Shown here in pieces: positions 53,072 to 62,570 of a stretch of DNA of 64,000 nucleotides. The translations under genes and the position numbers were made by a program. Origin of the DNA: Fidelibacterota bacterium (GTDB taxonomy: Bacteria > Fidelibacterota > UBA8477 > JABMPR01); the NCBI GenBank assembly GCA_013202495.1, contig JABMQQ010000151.1, positions 1 to 64,000 of the forward strand, written 5' to 3'. The notes beneath the pieces were generated by a model, which saw nothing but the letters and a program-made list of their open reading frames with translations, made no database searches and was not told the origin of the DNA. Numbering within the stretch: position 1 is the stretch's first letter; each line of letters opens with the position of its first letter.

Positions 53072-54505
53072 TTAAGAACTCTCCTCTGAGGAAGTGGCAA
53101 AGCCCTTGCGCTCCATTTTTCCCCAGCCCTGTACCTTCCGAAGTGCGGATATAAAACCATGGATACGCCAGTAGATGGTGAGTTGGCGATACCCAAAATT
53201 TTCAATAATGGCCAGGAAAAATAACTGAAACAGATCTCGGGTACGTGGATATCTGCGGAAAGTGAGTTCCTCCAGTGCAACTGAGAATAGGGATAAAGCC
53301 ACACCAAATATGAAGGCTACCACAAAAAATGCCGCGATGTAGGAGTAGGAAATAGATCCCCAGATGATGGCAATCAGGAAGGTAAAATACCCTGGCAATT
53401 CTATGGCAGGTCCCAACATCTCCAGAAAATAAAAATAAGGGAAAGCGAACATCCCGATACGTCCGTACTTTGGGTTAAACAACATGACCCTGTGACGAGA
53501 GAGAACCTCGAATAAACCTCGCTGCCAACGATCTCGTTGACCTCCCAAGACTTTAGTAGACTCCGGACATTCAGTCCAGGCAACAGGATCGGGTACAAAT
53601 GAAATGGTATAGGGTAGCTTCCGTTCAAGATGATAGCGGTGAAGTTTGACCACCAATTCCATGTCCTCACCTACTGTATCATGAGCATATCCACCCACAG
53701 CAACCACTGCAGATCGCTTAAACATACCAAATGCTCCTGAGATAATCAAAGTAGCCTGCAAAGCACTCCAACCCATACGGCCCGAGAGAAATGCCCTGAG
53801 ATATTCTAATACCTGAAATTTTGCCAAGATATTTTTGGGCAATCTAATTTCTGTGAGGGTACCGCCCTCGAGGGTACAGTCGTTGACGATTCTTATAATC
53901 CCACCGGCAGCAACAGTATGAGCATCCTCCAGAAAGGGCCTCACAATACGGATAAGAGCATCCCTTTCCAGAATACTGTCAGCGTCCATGGCGCAAAAGA
54001 GCGGAGTGCGACAATAATTCAAACCCACATTCAGGGCGTCGGCCTTGCCACCATTTTCTTTATCTATGACCCATAGATTGGGTTGGTATTCACTACGATA
54101 AATGCCTCGGACCGCAGCAGCGGGGATTTCTGCGACCTTATAGCGAGCAGTTGGTTTCAAATCGAAGGCTTTGGTAAGCCGCTCCATGGTGGAATCCTTT
54201 GAGCCATCATTAATGACCAACACTTCATACTCTGGGTAATTCAGAGCAAGCAGGGCACGAATGGACTCAACACAGGTAGCCTCTTCATTATAGGCGGGGG
54301 CAAAGAGGGTGACGGGTGGCACTCCAGCTTTGGCGATGAGGGATTGGAGGTCGACAGCTTCCATGCGTCGGGCGTATTTTCTTAGCGCAAAGAAGGCAAA
54401 AATGGTAGTAAGTAAATAAAAGAAGTTCAGCGATAGGAAATAGCCCAGGACAATATAGTTAAAGCCCTCTAGCAGCATCTCCAACAGACGTACAAAAATG
54501 GTCAT
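53072..54505 (-). CDS. Processive family 2 glycosyltransferase (QxxRW type)
   Basis: 477 residues. One or two N-terminal membrane helices, then the GT-A domain: NDGSKDST, AMDADSIL (D-x-D metal site), GEDMELVVKLHRY (catalytic Asp region) and QRDRWQRG (QxxRW), followed by several C-terminal helices. This is the arrangement of cellulose, hyaluronan and poly-GlcNAc synthases. Product unknown. The gene overlaps the HEAT-repeat gene (ATGA) and sits with a GGDEF protein, suggesting c-di-GMP-linked exopolysaccharide synthesis (inference). Confidence 0.9.
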   Translation of the reverse strand: MTIFVRLLEMLLEGFNYIVLGYFLSLNFFYLLTTIFAFFALRKYARRMEAVDLQSLIAKAGVPPVTLFAPAYNEEATCVESIRALLALNYPEYEVLVINDGSKDSTMERLTKAFDLKPTARYKVAEIPAAAVRGIYRSEYQPNLWVIDKENGGKADALNVGLNYCRTPLFCAMDADSILERDALIRIVRPFLEDAHTVAAGGIIRIVNDCTLEGGTLTEIRLPKNILAKFQVLEYLRAFLSGRMGWSALQATLIISGAFGMFKRSAVVAVGGYAHDTVGEDMELVVKLHRYHLERKLPYTISFVPDPVAWTECPESTKVLGGQRDRWQRGLFEVLSRHRVMLFNPKYGRIGMFAFPYFYFLEMLGPAIELPGYFTFLIAIIWGSISYSYIAAFFVVAFIFGVALSLFSVALEELTFRRYPRTRDLFQLFFLAIIENFGYRQLTIYWRIHGFISALRKVQGWGKMERKGFATSSEESS

Positions 54506-55638
54506 AAGCCATGTACCTCGGTGAGAATTTGCTGAGCAATGGATGCCCTTACATGATCCGATCGTGCAATTTTTTCCAGCACTTCAGTACTATTGGACTG
54601 ATATAGAGCTCTGGCAGCTTGCAAAGCAACCCAGCTTGAGGGGTCATCCAGGCCGGCCAGCAGCACAGAAGCATCTTCCTTTGACCCAACTGATCCAAGT
54701 GCAGAAAAGGCATGAATCCGTATGATCTCTATAGGAGAGTTAACCAGACTTAACAAGAGTGGACGAAACCGTGGTGTACCCATATCTCGCAATAATTTTA
54801 AACAGGTCGCGCTAAGTTCAGGGTCATCTCCAGCCTCAAGAACCTGTGCTGCTGTATCGGGTGCTGCAAGATCGCCTATCTTCCGTAAGGATTCTGCTGC
54901 TGCGATACGTACCCGTACTGAAGCCTCGCGATTGAGGAGTTCCTCCCGGAGGCGGGGGGCAATAGCTGGCCCCATTTCTGACAACATTGAGGCCAGGAAA
55001 TTCATACTCCATTCATCAAAGTGGGACAATTCCGGAAGTATCAGGTTGATGTGTTCTGGATAATCCACGTGAGCTAAAATTCGCGCGGCAGCCATTTTTA
55101 CTATGGGAGCGTCTTCCTTTAGAGAATGTATAATGGGATCTATAAATTCCGGAAACCCCAGGGTTGCCAGAATATTGATATTTCGGGCGCGTAGTTCAGG
55201 ATATCCCCGTTTTAAATTTTTTGCGATAATTGCTAAGTAGGGTTGGGCCAGGTCCTTGATAATCTGAAGCTCCTGCCCCCTCAATCTTGATGCAAATCGA
55301 TAAAGATATTGGACAAAAAATAGTCTGTCTCTCCCCTTTATAATCATGCTGGGGGTTTCATCTTCATCAATGGAAAGAATTTCCATGATTTGACCTTCCC
55401 AGCTCCGTTCAAGTCGAGAGTACCTCTTGGAAGCCAGATTGTTCTTCGCTCTTAATAAAACCACACCTATAGCAATTATGATTGTGAGCACAAACAGGAA
55501 CACGACCGTAAGGATGAGTAATTGTAGGGCTAAATCAAGCCGGGGTAAGGTCTCGAAATATGAAAAGAATCTCTCACCCTGTGACTTCAGGAAGGACAGA
55601 GCCCCTCTCAAATAATCGAGTATACGATCAAAATTCAA
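54502..55638 (-). CDS. Membrane-anchored HEAT-repeat protein
   Basis: About 378 residues. The chosen start is a TTG at 55638 with AGGG upstream; in-frame TTGs at 55656 and 55668 would overlap the receiver gene further and lack a ribosome binding site. One membrane helix (LILTVVFLFVLTIIIAIGVVLL) is followed by tandem HEAT repeats (MAAARILAHVDYPEHINLI, RIAAAESLRKIGDLA, IRIHAFSALGSVGSKEDASVLLAGL). It is likely a scaffold between the regulatory proteins and the glycosyltransferase. Confidence 0.8.
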   Translation of the reverse strand: MNFDRILDYLRGALSFLKSQGERFFSYFETLPRLDLALQLLILTVVFLFVLTIIIAIGVVLLRAKNNLASKRYSRLERSWEGQIMEILSIDEDETPSMIIKGRDRLFFVQYLYRFASRLRGQELQIIKDLAQPYLAIIAKNLKRGYPELRARNINILATLGFPEFIDPIIHSLKEDAPIVKMAAARILAHVDYPEHINLILPELSHFDEWSMNFLASMLSEMGPAIAPRLREELLNREASVRVRIAAAESLRKIGDLAAPDTAAQVLEAGDDPELSATCLKLLRDMGTPRFRPLLLSLVNSPIEIIRIHAFSALGSVGSKEDASVLLAGLDDPSSWVALQAARALYQSNSTEVLEKIARSDHVRASIAQQILTEVHGL

Positions 55639-55999
55639 AGTGGACCCTGAGCTGAGCAAGGAGTTCAAACGGGTTAAATGGCTTTCTCAATACAGCTTTT
55701 GCACCCAGATCTAGCCATTTATCGATGAGTTCCTTATCATCCCTGGCGCTGAGCATTACAATTTCAGCCTGTTGTGGAGAGGTCGAGTGCTTGAACTCCT
55801 GTAATAATTCCTCACCGTTGCTATCTGGCAATCGATAATCCAGGATGATGCCATCAAATTGTTGATTTCTGAGGATTTCACGTGCGGAGGCGCCATCTGC
55901 AGCTTCTTCGAGACTCAAACCTTCCACAGTGGAAAGGATTGAATGAAGGATGAATCGGATATCATCATCATCGTCTATAATGAGCAGGTTAAAACTCAT
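55628..55999 (-). CDS. Stand-alone response regulator receiver protein
   Basis: 123 residues: acidic pocket DDDDD near residues 9-13, phospho-acceptor in IILDYRLPD, Ser/Thr in MLSARD and Lys in LRKPFN. No output domain. Coupled by ATGA overlap to the GGDEF gene, so it is probably part of the same phosphorelay. Confidence 0.88.
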   Translation of the reverse strand: MSFNLLIIDDDDDIRFILHSILSTVEGLSLEEAADGASAREILRNQQFDGIILDYRLPDSNGEELLQEFKHSTSPQQAEIVMLSARDDKELIDKWLDLGAKAVLRKPFNPFELLAQLRVHFEF

Positions 56000-57528
56000 T
56001 TTAAAAGTCGTCGGATCCTGGCTAACAATTCCATAGGGCTAAATGGTTTCAGGACATAGTCATTTGCACCAAGTTGAAGTCCTCGTGAGATGTCCTGTTC
56101 ACTTCCCATGGATGTCAACATAATAACGGGAGTCTTTTGATTCATTGAATCAGCCCGAGTTCTCTGGAGCAATTCAAATCCTTCCATCCCTGGCATCTTC
56201 ACATCAAATATGGCCAGATCATACTTTGATTTCCTGGCAGCTTCAAGCGCGGCATCGCCACGATCAAAGTGATCAATTTCAAAACCATCCTTGCGTAACC
56301 GATGAAGCACAAACTCCGCTGTCAATTCATCATCCTCTGCCAAAAGTATTTTTAATGATCTTGTTCCAACATCATCATTTGATGCCACGATACAATTTCT
56401 TCCAGCAGCTTTCGCATTAAAAAGCAATGCATCTGCCTGGGACAATGCCTGGTTCAGATCTTCACCTTCCTTAATCTGATAAACACCCCCGGAATATGTG
56501 AGTTTGATGGTTTTACCACTATTTGTGCTCATGGGATGTTGATTCAGATGTATCAACGCCTTGCTTAATGCTGTTTTTCCTTCCAGTTCTGTGGTTGAAG
56601 GAAGTAATAATGCGAATTCCTCTCCTCCCCAACGAGCCACAAAATCAGATTTCCTCAATTGTTCTCGAAGCTGATTGGCAACATAGCGCAATGCTTCATC
56701 ACCAACCAGATGACCATATCCGTCATTTATACTTTTAAAATCGTCTATATCCAGCATGGCTAGACACAAATGCGTTTTCTCACGGAGAGATAACTTGCTT
56801 AGCGCCTCAAAATTTTCGGTAAAAGCAGCTCGGTTTGGAAGATTGGTGAGATGATCATAACGCGTTTCTTTTTCAAGATTTCTGCTGCGCTGGAGTGTCA
56901 CTGCCACCCGGGTTGTCAGGAGGGCTGGATCCAGTGGTTTTTCAAAATAATCATCTGCTCCCAGAGCAAAACATTCTGCCTTAATCTGGGGGCTATCTTT
57001 GGCTGATAGCACCAGAACAGGCAAACTTGCCGTCCGATGATCTCCACGGAGTTTGATAAGGAAGTTGCGACCATCGATATCGGGTAACACCAGATCAAGG
57101 ATCATCAATTGGAAGTCTTCCTCAGCTAAAACGTCAATACCTTTTTGGGCTGTTTCCACTGTGGTTACTGCGTAGCCCTGCTTCTCAAGAATGACCTTCA
57201 ACATCAATCGGATCTCATCGGAATCATCTACAACCAGGATGTGTTCACGTTCTGGACGGTTTTCTCCGTATAGGCCCTGGAGATGTTCTATGAGCCGATC
57301 CAATGTTTCAGCCAACTCATCATCAGGCGCATCCTCTGTTGCAGCGGATAGCTCACTTATTTCAGGGAAGCCATAGGTTCCTCCTGAACCGCGAAGGGAA
57401 TGAACAAGGCGACGAATGGAGATGGCAGACTCTTCAAAATTCCTTGAGAGCCCTTTTCCAGCCGCCAGCAGCGCCTCAATACTGGGACCTAATTTCTGAA
57501 GATAGATTTTTTGAAATTCTTGTTTCAA
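55996..57528 (-). CDS. HPt-REC-GGDEF-REC hybrid diguanylate cyclase
   Basis: 510 residues. HPt-like domain (about 1-85) with LVHSLRGSGGTYGF (phospho-His near 34); receiver 1 (about 97-215) with LMILDLVLPD; GGDEF domain (about 220-385) with intact active site GGEEF near 302 and an inhibitory-site motif RKSD just before it; receiver 2 (about 390-510) with LAIFDVKMPG and LKPFSP. It should make cyclic di-GMP with product inhibition, under control of the multi-step phosphorelay encoded around it. Overlaps the hybrid kinase gene by four bases. Confidence 0.92.
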   Translation of the reverse strand: MKQEFQKIYLQKLGPSIEALLAAGKGLSRNFEESAISIRRLVHSLRGSGGTYGFPEISELSAATEDAPDDELAETLDRLIEHLQGLYGENRPEREHILVVDDSDEIRLMLKVILEKQGYAVTTVETAQKGIDVLAEEDFQLMILDLVLPDIDGRNFLIKLRGDHRTASLPVLVLSAKDSPQIKAECFALGADDYFEKPLDPALLTTRVAVTLQRSRNLEKETRYDHLTNLPNRAAFTENFEALSKLSLREKTHLCLAMLDIDDFKSINDGYGHLVGDEALRYVANQLREQLRKSDFVARWGGEEFALLLPSTTELEGKTALSKALIHLNQHPMSTNSGKTIKLTYSGGVYQIKEGEDLNQALSQADALLFNAKAAGRNCIVASNDDVGTRSLKILLAEDDELTAEFVLHRLRKDGFEIDHFDRGDAALEAARKSKYDLAIFDVKMPGMEGFELLQRTRADSMNQKTPVIMLTSMGSEQDISRGLQLGANDYVLKPFSPMELLARIRRLLK

Positions 57529-60500
57529 TTCATTTTTTCCGAAAACAAAGTGAGCATCTGATGTCGCAGCTCATTTTCAAAGTCCTGATCTTTTTTAATG
57601 ATGATAATCCCATCATTCTTTATAGATAGTTCTTCTTGAGGCAGCATGGATTTACCCGTAATGATAATAATTTGAGGCTTTTCGGGGATCGTGTTCTCTT
57701 TCAGATTCTCAAGAAATTTCATGCCATCCATTACCGGCATTTTCAGATCCAGAAGAATCAAATCCGGGGTATAGTCCTCCATGAGATGAAGTGCCTCTTT
57801 GCCATCCCCTGCTGTTCTTAGCTCAAGGTGGAGATCTGACAAATATTCAGAGATAACATGGCGCATATCTGGATCATCTTCAACCAATAAAACACAACAG
57901 GGGGCTTTTTGAATATTCCTTCTAATGGCCCAGACAAAGTCATGCTGGTTTACTGGTTTTTGGACAAAATCTGTGGCTCCTGGTAATTTCCCTCGATTTT
58001 CACGGGCAACAATACTCACTACGACCACGGGTATGTCAGTATATTCCTCTTCAGCCCGCAATGCTGCCAGAAAAATATCCCCTGTCTCATCGGGCATTCT
58101 AAGATCTAGCGTAATGATATCTGGTTTTTTGCGTTTCACGCAGGCCATGGCTTCGGCTGTCGAATTTGCCAATTCCAATTCACATCCTGTATCTTTGAGA
58201 TAGTGAGACAACAGTGTCAATGAATCAGGATCATCATCAACCAATAAAATATGTTTCCCCTCAAAACTTTTATCACTAACACTCCCTGCAGGGCGCATCG
58301 TTGCTCGCGTAGTCTGACGAACCGTCTCTTCTTCCCTTACAACAGGATCGCTAACAGGAATTGATATGATAAATGTGGATCCTTGCCCTAATTCACTGGT
58401 TACAGCTATGGTGTAGCCCATCAATTCGCAAAAGGAGCGACTGATGGATAGTCCCAGACCTGTCCCACCGAATTTACGCTGTGTGCTGGAGTCGACCTGT
58501 TCGAACTCATCAAAAATATGTTTGATGCGATCCTCAGGTATCCCAATTCCAGAATCGGATACATGAATAGCTGTAGGCCGATGTGTTTCTGGATGGGTAA
58601 CCACTTTGACAGTTACAGCCCCCTCTTCAGTAAATTTTATGGCATTGGAGAGTAAATTTAAAAGGACCTGTTTCAGCTTCCCTGGATCGGTCTGAATCTC
58701 AATTATTTTCTCCGGTAGTTCAGTCTCAAGATTCACAGTCTTATGCGCGACCTGACTTTCAACCTGATCTATGAGCTCCTGGATTAGCTCACCTACATTT
58801 AGAGTGACAATTTCTAGATCCATACTGCCTGCCTCAACTTTGGACAGATCCAGAATATCATTGATCAATCCCAGCAGGTGCTTGCCATTGGCCTGAATAC
58901 GCTCGAGGTAAATAATTTCCTTCTCCTCCAGCTTAGAGTCATTATTTCGAAGGATAATATTTGAGAAACCAATTACAGAATTGAGGGGCGTTCTTAACTC
59001 ATGGCTCATATTCGTTAAAAATTCGCTCTTAGTCTGGTTGGCAGCTTCAGCCACAGATTTCGCGAGTCGCAGAGCTTCTTCTCCGCGCTTGCGTTGGGTA
59101 ATATCCAGGGCGATTCCCAGAAACCCTGTAATTTCTCCTGAGGTATCGTAGGTCGCTGTTACTGCCGAATCAACTGTGAGCTGGCTACCATCCTTACGAA
59201 TATAGGTCCATTCTTTTTCTGCATATCCGCCCAGCCGAGCTAAAGCTACATAGGTGTCAAAACCTTCTACAGGTCTCCCAAGTTCCTCACTCAATTCTTT
59301 TGATCGCTGTTGGACCTCAGAATCCAGATGAAACACATCTGATTCCTGTCCGATGATCTCTTCGCTGCTATATCCCAGCATACGCTCTGCACCGGGATTA
59401 AAAATGGTGATTTTTCCATCAAGGTTGGTAGCAATTATACTTACCTGGGTGGCTGAATTGAAAACGCTTTTCAGCTGAAGATGGGTATTGGCCAATTCCT
59501 CAGTGGCCTTCTTCATCTTGGTAATATCCCTGAAAGTCCCGGTAAAAAAGTGAGTCCCCTCCATGTTGATCTCATTGACACCAAGATCCAGATACACCTT
59601 TTTTCCATCTTTCCTTCGACCCATGACTTCTCGAGATTCACCAATTTGTTTACGGGGACGACCTTCGCGATAATCTTTTAAATAACCATCATGTTCAACA
59701 GATTCAGGCGGTCCCATGAGCATTTTTATGTTTTTACCCAGAACTTCTTTGCTGGTAAATCCAAATATCTGTTGGGCAGCATCGTTGTAGCTTTCTATGG
59801 TACCCAGAGCATCCATGGTGATCACACCCACCACAGCAGACTGAACCACTGCCCGAAATTTTTCCTCACTTCTTTGCAGTTCTCTTGTAGCTTTTTCCTG
59901 CTCCAGAACCCGACTTACCCATTGTCCCATGAGGCGCACAAAATCATGATCTGCATCAGTAAATGGAATCTGACGAGCCTCAGAACGTGAGAAATTCAAT
60001 GTTCCAAAAGGTTCTCCATTCACTTTTATGGGTACCCCGATATAGGATTCAAGATTGAAAGCAGCGTAACAAGGGTGTGATGAATATTCAGAGGCTTTCA
60101 TCTCATCGATGGCGATAATATCCTTGGCAACCAGGGCGATGCTACAATAGGTATCTCCCAGATCAAAGATCTTCCCTTGTCTCAGACCTGAAGATTCAGG
60201 AAAAAAGTGCAGCACCTTGTATTCCTCTTCCCGAATCTGACTGATAATACCAAGATCCATACCCAGATTATCTATCCCTGCTTTCAAGGTTGCTTCGAGC
60301 TGTTCATCAGTTGAAAGATTAGAGCTGGCCGACAATTCATATAGTAGTCGCACCCGTCTTTGTTGTTCATCCAGCGAAGTATTTAGTTTTTGAAGGTTTT
60401 CCTCAAATTCAATCCGCTCAGAGATATCTCTACTAATTGACAATATGCGTGGTTCTTCATCCTCAGTAGGGGTGTAAATGCGTGTTGATGATTCCAGCCA

Positions 60501-61100
60501 GATGTAATAGCCATCCTTATGTTTAAACTGATAAGTAACTGGTATGGGATCATCAGAGTCAAGAATTCGGCTATGTTCTTGTTGAATGAATTCTAATTGC
60601 TCGGGATCTACAAAATCATAGATGGAATGTCCAATGAGTTCATCAGGCTCGTACCCAACAATTGAAACGGATGCCGGGGTAACGAAGCTGAAGCTGCCAT
60701 CTAACTCGTGTTCAGCGAGCATATCACTGGCATTCTCGGTGAGGTGACGATAGCGGCGTTCACTGGTTTTAATCCTTACCAGATACTTTTCCCTAGAAGC
60801 AACAACGGTGGGCGCCCATAGCAAGAGACCGACTAAAAGAAGAACCAATCCCATGGCATATGCTGCAAAATACTTTACCCCGATTTGAATCAGGGGTGAA
60901 TTGAGTGAATCGGCTAAAGGACTGTGGGCAAAACTATCGAAATATTCAATACTTGCTCCGATAAACAGCAGGGAAAAAGCGCTGATGATGACATACCAGC
61001 CTCTTTGGACGTGGAGACGAAAACGTTCACCCAGTATGACTAGAAAAACCAGAAGTGCAAGCGCCGCGAATAGAAATAGCAGCTCGGCCAGCATCAACAT
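57525..61100 (-). CDS. Large hybrid sensor histidine kinase (TM-PAS-GAF-PAS-PAS-HisKA-HATPase-REC-REC)
   Basis: 1191 residues. Several N-terminal membrane helices (about 1-100), PAS 1 (YRHLTENASDMLAEHELDGSF), GAF domain (about 270-410), PAS 2 (FRAVVQSAVVGVITMDALGTI), PAS 3 (FNSATQVSIIATNLDGKI), each PAS with a PAC-like tail. The H-box MSHELRTPLNSVIGF lies near 698, the ATPase domain has LLSNAIKFT, DSGIGI and GTGLGLSI, and two receivers follow with LDLRMPD near 997 and LDLKMPV near 1118. It heads the signalling relay to the HPt, receiver and GGDEF proteins of the operon. Start: first of two nearby ATGs, with AAGGGAG upstream. Confidence 0.93.
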   Translation of the reverse strand: MLMLAELLFLFAALALLVFLVILGERFRLHVQRGWYVIISAFSLLFIGASIEYFDSFAHSPLADSLNSPLIQIGVKYFAAYAMGLVLLLVGLLLWAPTVVASREKYLVRIKTSERRYRHLTENASDMLAEHELDGSFSFVTPASVSIVGYEPDELIGHSIYDFVDPEQLEFIQQEHSRILDSDDPIPVTYQFKHKDGYYIWLESSTRIYTPTEDEEPRILSISRDISERIEFEENLQKLNTSLDEQQRRVRLLYELSASSNLSTDEQLEATLKAGIDNLGMDLGIISQIREEEYKVLHFFPESSGLRQGKIFDLGDTYCSIALVAKDIIAIDEMKASEYSSHPCYAAFNLESYIGVPIKVNGEPFGTLNFSRSEARQIPFTDADHDFVRLMGQWVSRVLEQEKATRELQRSEEKFRAVVQSAVVGVITMDALGTIESYNDAAQQIFGFTSKEVLGKNIKMLMGPPESVEHDGYLKDYREGRPRKQIGESREVMGRRKDGKKVYLDLGVNEINMEGTHFFTGTFRDITKMKKATEELANTHLQLKSVFNSATQVSIIATNLDGKITIFNPGAERMLGYSSEEIIGQESDVFHLDSEVQQRSKELSEELGRPVEGFDTYVALARLGGYAEKEWTYIRKDGSQLTVDSAVTATYDTSGEITGFLGIALDITQRKRGEEALRLAKSVAEAANQTKSEFLTNMSHELRTPLNSVIGFSNIILRNNDSKLEEKEIIYLERIQANGKHLLGLINDILDLSKVEAGSMDLEIVTLNVGELIQELIDQVESQVAHKTVNLETELPEKIIEIQTDPGKLKQVLLNLLSNAIKFTEEGAVTVKVVTHPETHRPTAIHVSDSGIGIPEDRIKHIFDEFEQVDSSTQRKFGGTGLGLSISRSFCELMGYTIAVTSELGQGSTFIISIPVSDPVVREEETVRQTTRATMRPAGSVSDKSFEGKHILLVDDDPDSLTLLSHYLKDTGCELELANSTAEAMACVKRKKPDIITLDLRMPDETGDIFLAALRAEEEYTDIPVVVVSIVARENRGKLPGATDFVQKPVNQHDFVWAIRRNIQKAPCCVLLVEDDPDMRHVISEYLSDLHLELRTAGDGKEALHLMEDYTPDLILLDLKMPVMDGMKFLENLKENTIPEKPQIIIITGKSMLPQEELSIKNDGIIIIKKDQDFENELRHQMLTLFSEKMN

Positions 61101-61116
61101 AGAGAAGGGGTCTCCC

Positions 61117-61488
61117 TTAATGGACCTGGTCGATCATGCGTTCAACCATTTCAATAAGTGCGTTGAAGTCTACAATGGGTTTTGTAAAATATTCATCAAA
61201 ACCCTTTTCCATGTATTTTTCTCTATCACCCACCATAGCGTGAGCAGTCAGGGCAATAACAGGCAGATGTTTTAAATTATCATCTATGCGCATAGATTCC
61301 AGTACGGCGACACCATCCATACGCGGGAGAGAAATATCCAGTAAAACCAGCTCAACCTTCGCATCGGGCAATCCCGCCAGGGCATCTATCCCATTTTCAT
61401 AACTAACAATCTCATATAGTGAACCAAGGATGGCTTCTGCCAGCATGAGATTATCAGGATTGTCCTCTACGATAGCTATGCGTCTCAT
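61117..61488 (-). CDS. Stand-alone response regulator receiver protein
   Basis: 123 residues with acidic pocket VEDNPDN, phospho-acceptor in VLLDISLPRMDG, Thr in ALTAHA and Lys in FTKPI. Similar to receivers of BarA-type relays. Overlaps the HPt gene stop (ATGA). Confidence 0.88.
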   Translation of the reverse strand: MRRIAIVEDNPDNLMLAEAILGSLYEIVSYENGIDALAGLPDAKVELVLLDISLPRMDGVAVLESMRIDDNLKHLPVIALTAHAMVGDREKYMEKGFDEYFTKPIVDFNALIEMVERMIDQVH

Positions 61489-61859
61489 AAACCTTCTAAA
61501 GCTCCTTTTAAATATTTCTGAAAGACCTCTTGGGCTGATGACAGATCTGAGAGGAGGTCTGGCATGCTGTCTATTTGCTCTTCAATCGCAGCAGTTTCCA
61601 TTAACTTTGAGATATTAGAAACTTTCTTTCCGCCAAGATTTCCGGCACTTGAGATGAGTGAATGCGCCGCATTTTTAATCTCTGAGAATGCTTTTGAATC
61701 TATGCCTGCTGAAATGTTCTCCAGAAGTTGAGCTCCTCTGATTAAATACATACCTACAAGCTCATTGGCCAACTTTGATCCTCCCAGCTCCTGTAAGCGG
61801 CGCAGAAACAAGGGGTCAATATCACCAGATTCCGTTGAGTAATTCACTTGATCGTTCAT
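61485..61859 (-). CDS. Histidine phosphotransfer (HPt) protein
   Basis: 124 residues, helical, with the HPt motif IKNAAHSLISSAGNLGGKKV carrying the phospho-accepting His. Promoter-proximal gene of the operon running to 51873; it probably relays phosphate between the hybrid kinase and the receivers. Confidence 0.85.
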   Translation of the reverse strand: MNDQVNYSTESGDIDPLFLRRLQELGGSKLANELVGMYLIRGAQLLENISAGIDSKAFSEIKNAAHSLISSAGNLGGKKVSNISKLMETAAIEEQIDSMPDLLSDLSSAQEVFQKYLKGALEGL

Positions 61860-61964
61860 AGTTGCACTTTAAAAATCATTTCTAGTATTAATGAAAGTAA
61901 TATACTGTAAAAAATGCTCATACATAATAATAGCATTGATTTAGAGCGAGTTCCAATGGGGGTG

Positions 61965-61978
61965 ATGATTTATATCAA
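61965..61978. promoter_or_regulatory. FNR-like box upstream of the phosphorelay operon
   Basis: ATGAT-TTAT-ATCAA, one mismatch from the FNR consensus and sharing its spacer with the box at 39548. It lies about 105 bases upstream of the HPt start. Confidence 0.3.
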
Positions 61979-61993
61979 TCCAACGCAATGATG

Positions 61994-62518
61994 TTAGGGA
62001 CTATCCATATACTCTGCTAAAATGCTCTGTTTCTCAGCGTTAGACAATTTTTTAAGGGCAATGAGCTCGCGATTCCCACCGAGCAGATAGTGTCCGGTCA
62101 AATATCCGACAGCCCCTCCAACACTTATTGTTGTAATAAAATTCAAGGGAGTGTCCAGAAATATGGCAAATCTCTCGCTCAATGTCATCTCTTCAATGGA
62201 ACCACGTTCCTCGAAAAAAAACCTGACTCCAAGGAAACTTCCAAGCACGACGAGGCAGGGCGTATATCTGTTCTCCCTACTGAATTCGCGAATCCCAGTG
62301 ATCTCTACCAGGCTCAAATTTGTCCTAGTATGGACTCCTGGCAGAAAGGGTGCATATTCCACAGAAACATTAAATTCTGAGACATTCAATACTCTGCAAT
62401 CTTGAAGGGTTTTGTTATCACCTTAATAAATGGTAAGTGATTGAGCTGAAAGTCTGGCTGGACCAGTGAGACCCAAGACAAATGTCAGCATAATAGCAAT
62501 GGATGATGTTCTATTCAC
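61994..62518 (-). pseudogene. Small exported membrane protein gene interrupted by an in-frame TAA
   Basis: From a GTG at 62518 (preceded by GGGG) the frame encodes a signal peptide (IAIMLTFVLGLTGPARLSAQ) and then SLTIY, where codon 32 is TAA (62423-62425). The same frame continues without further stops for 143 codons: GDNKTLQDCRVLNVSEFNVSVEY and onward, ending in a membrane-like stretch (FITTISVGGAVGYLTGHYLL) and SILAEYMDSP. The strand pattern across the stop is continuous, and no good start exists after it (a TTG at 62389 has no ribosome binding site). Either a recent nonsense mutation, a sequence error or stop read-through. The family is not recognised. Confidence 0.65.
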
Positions 62519-62570
62519 GATAGATCCCCTATTAGCCTGAGCATAATTTGCTCAGCGCTTATAAAAATAT

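Noticed and set aside
62389..62391. TTG at 62389 as the real start of the gene downstream of the TAA.
   Set aside because: No ribosome binding site; the frame upstream encodes a signal peptide and strand pattern that belong to the same protein.
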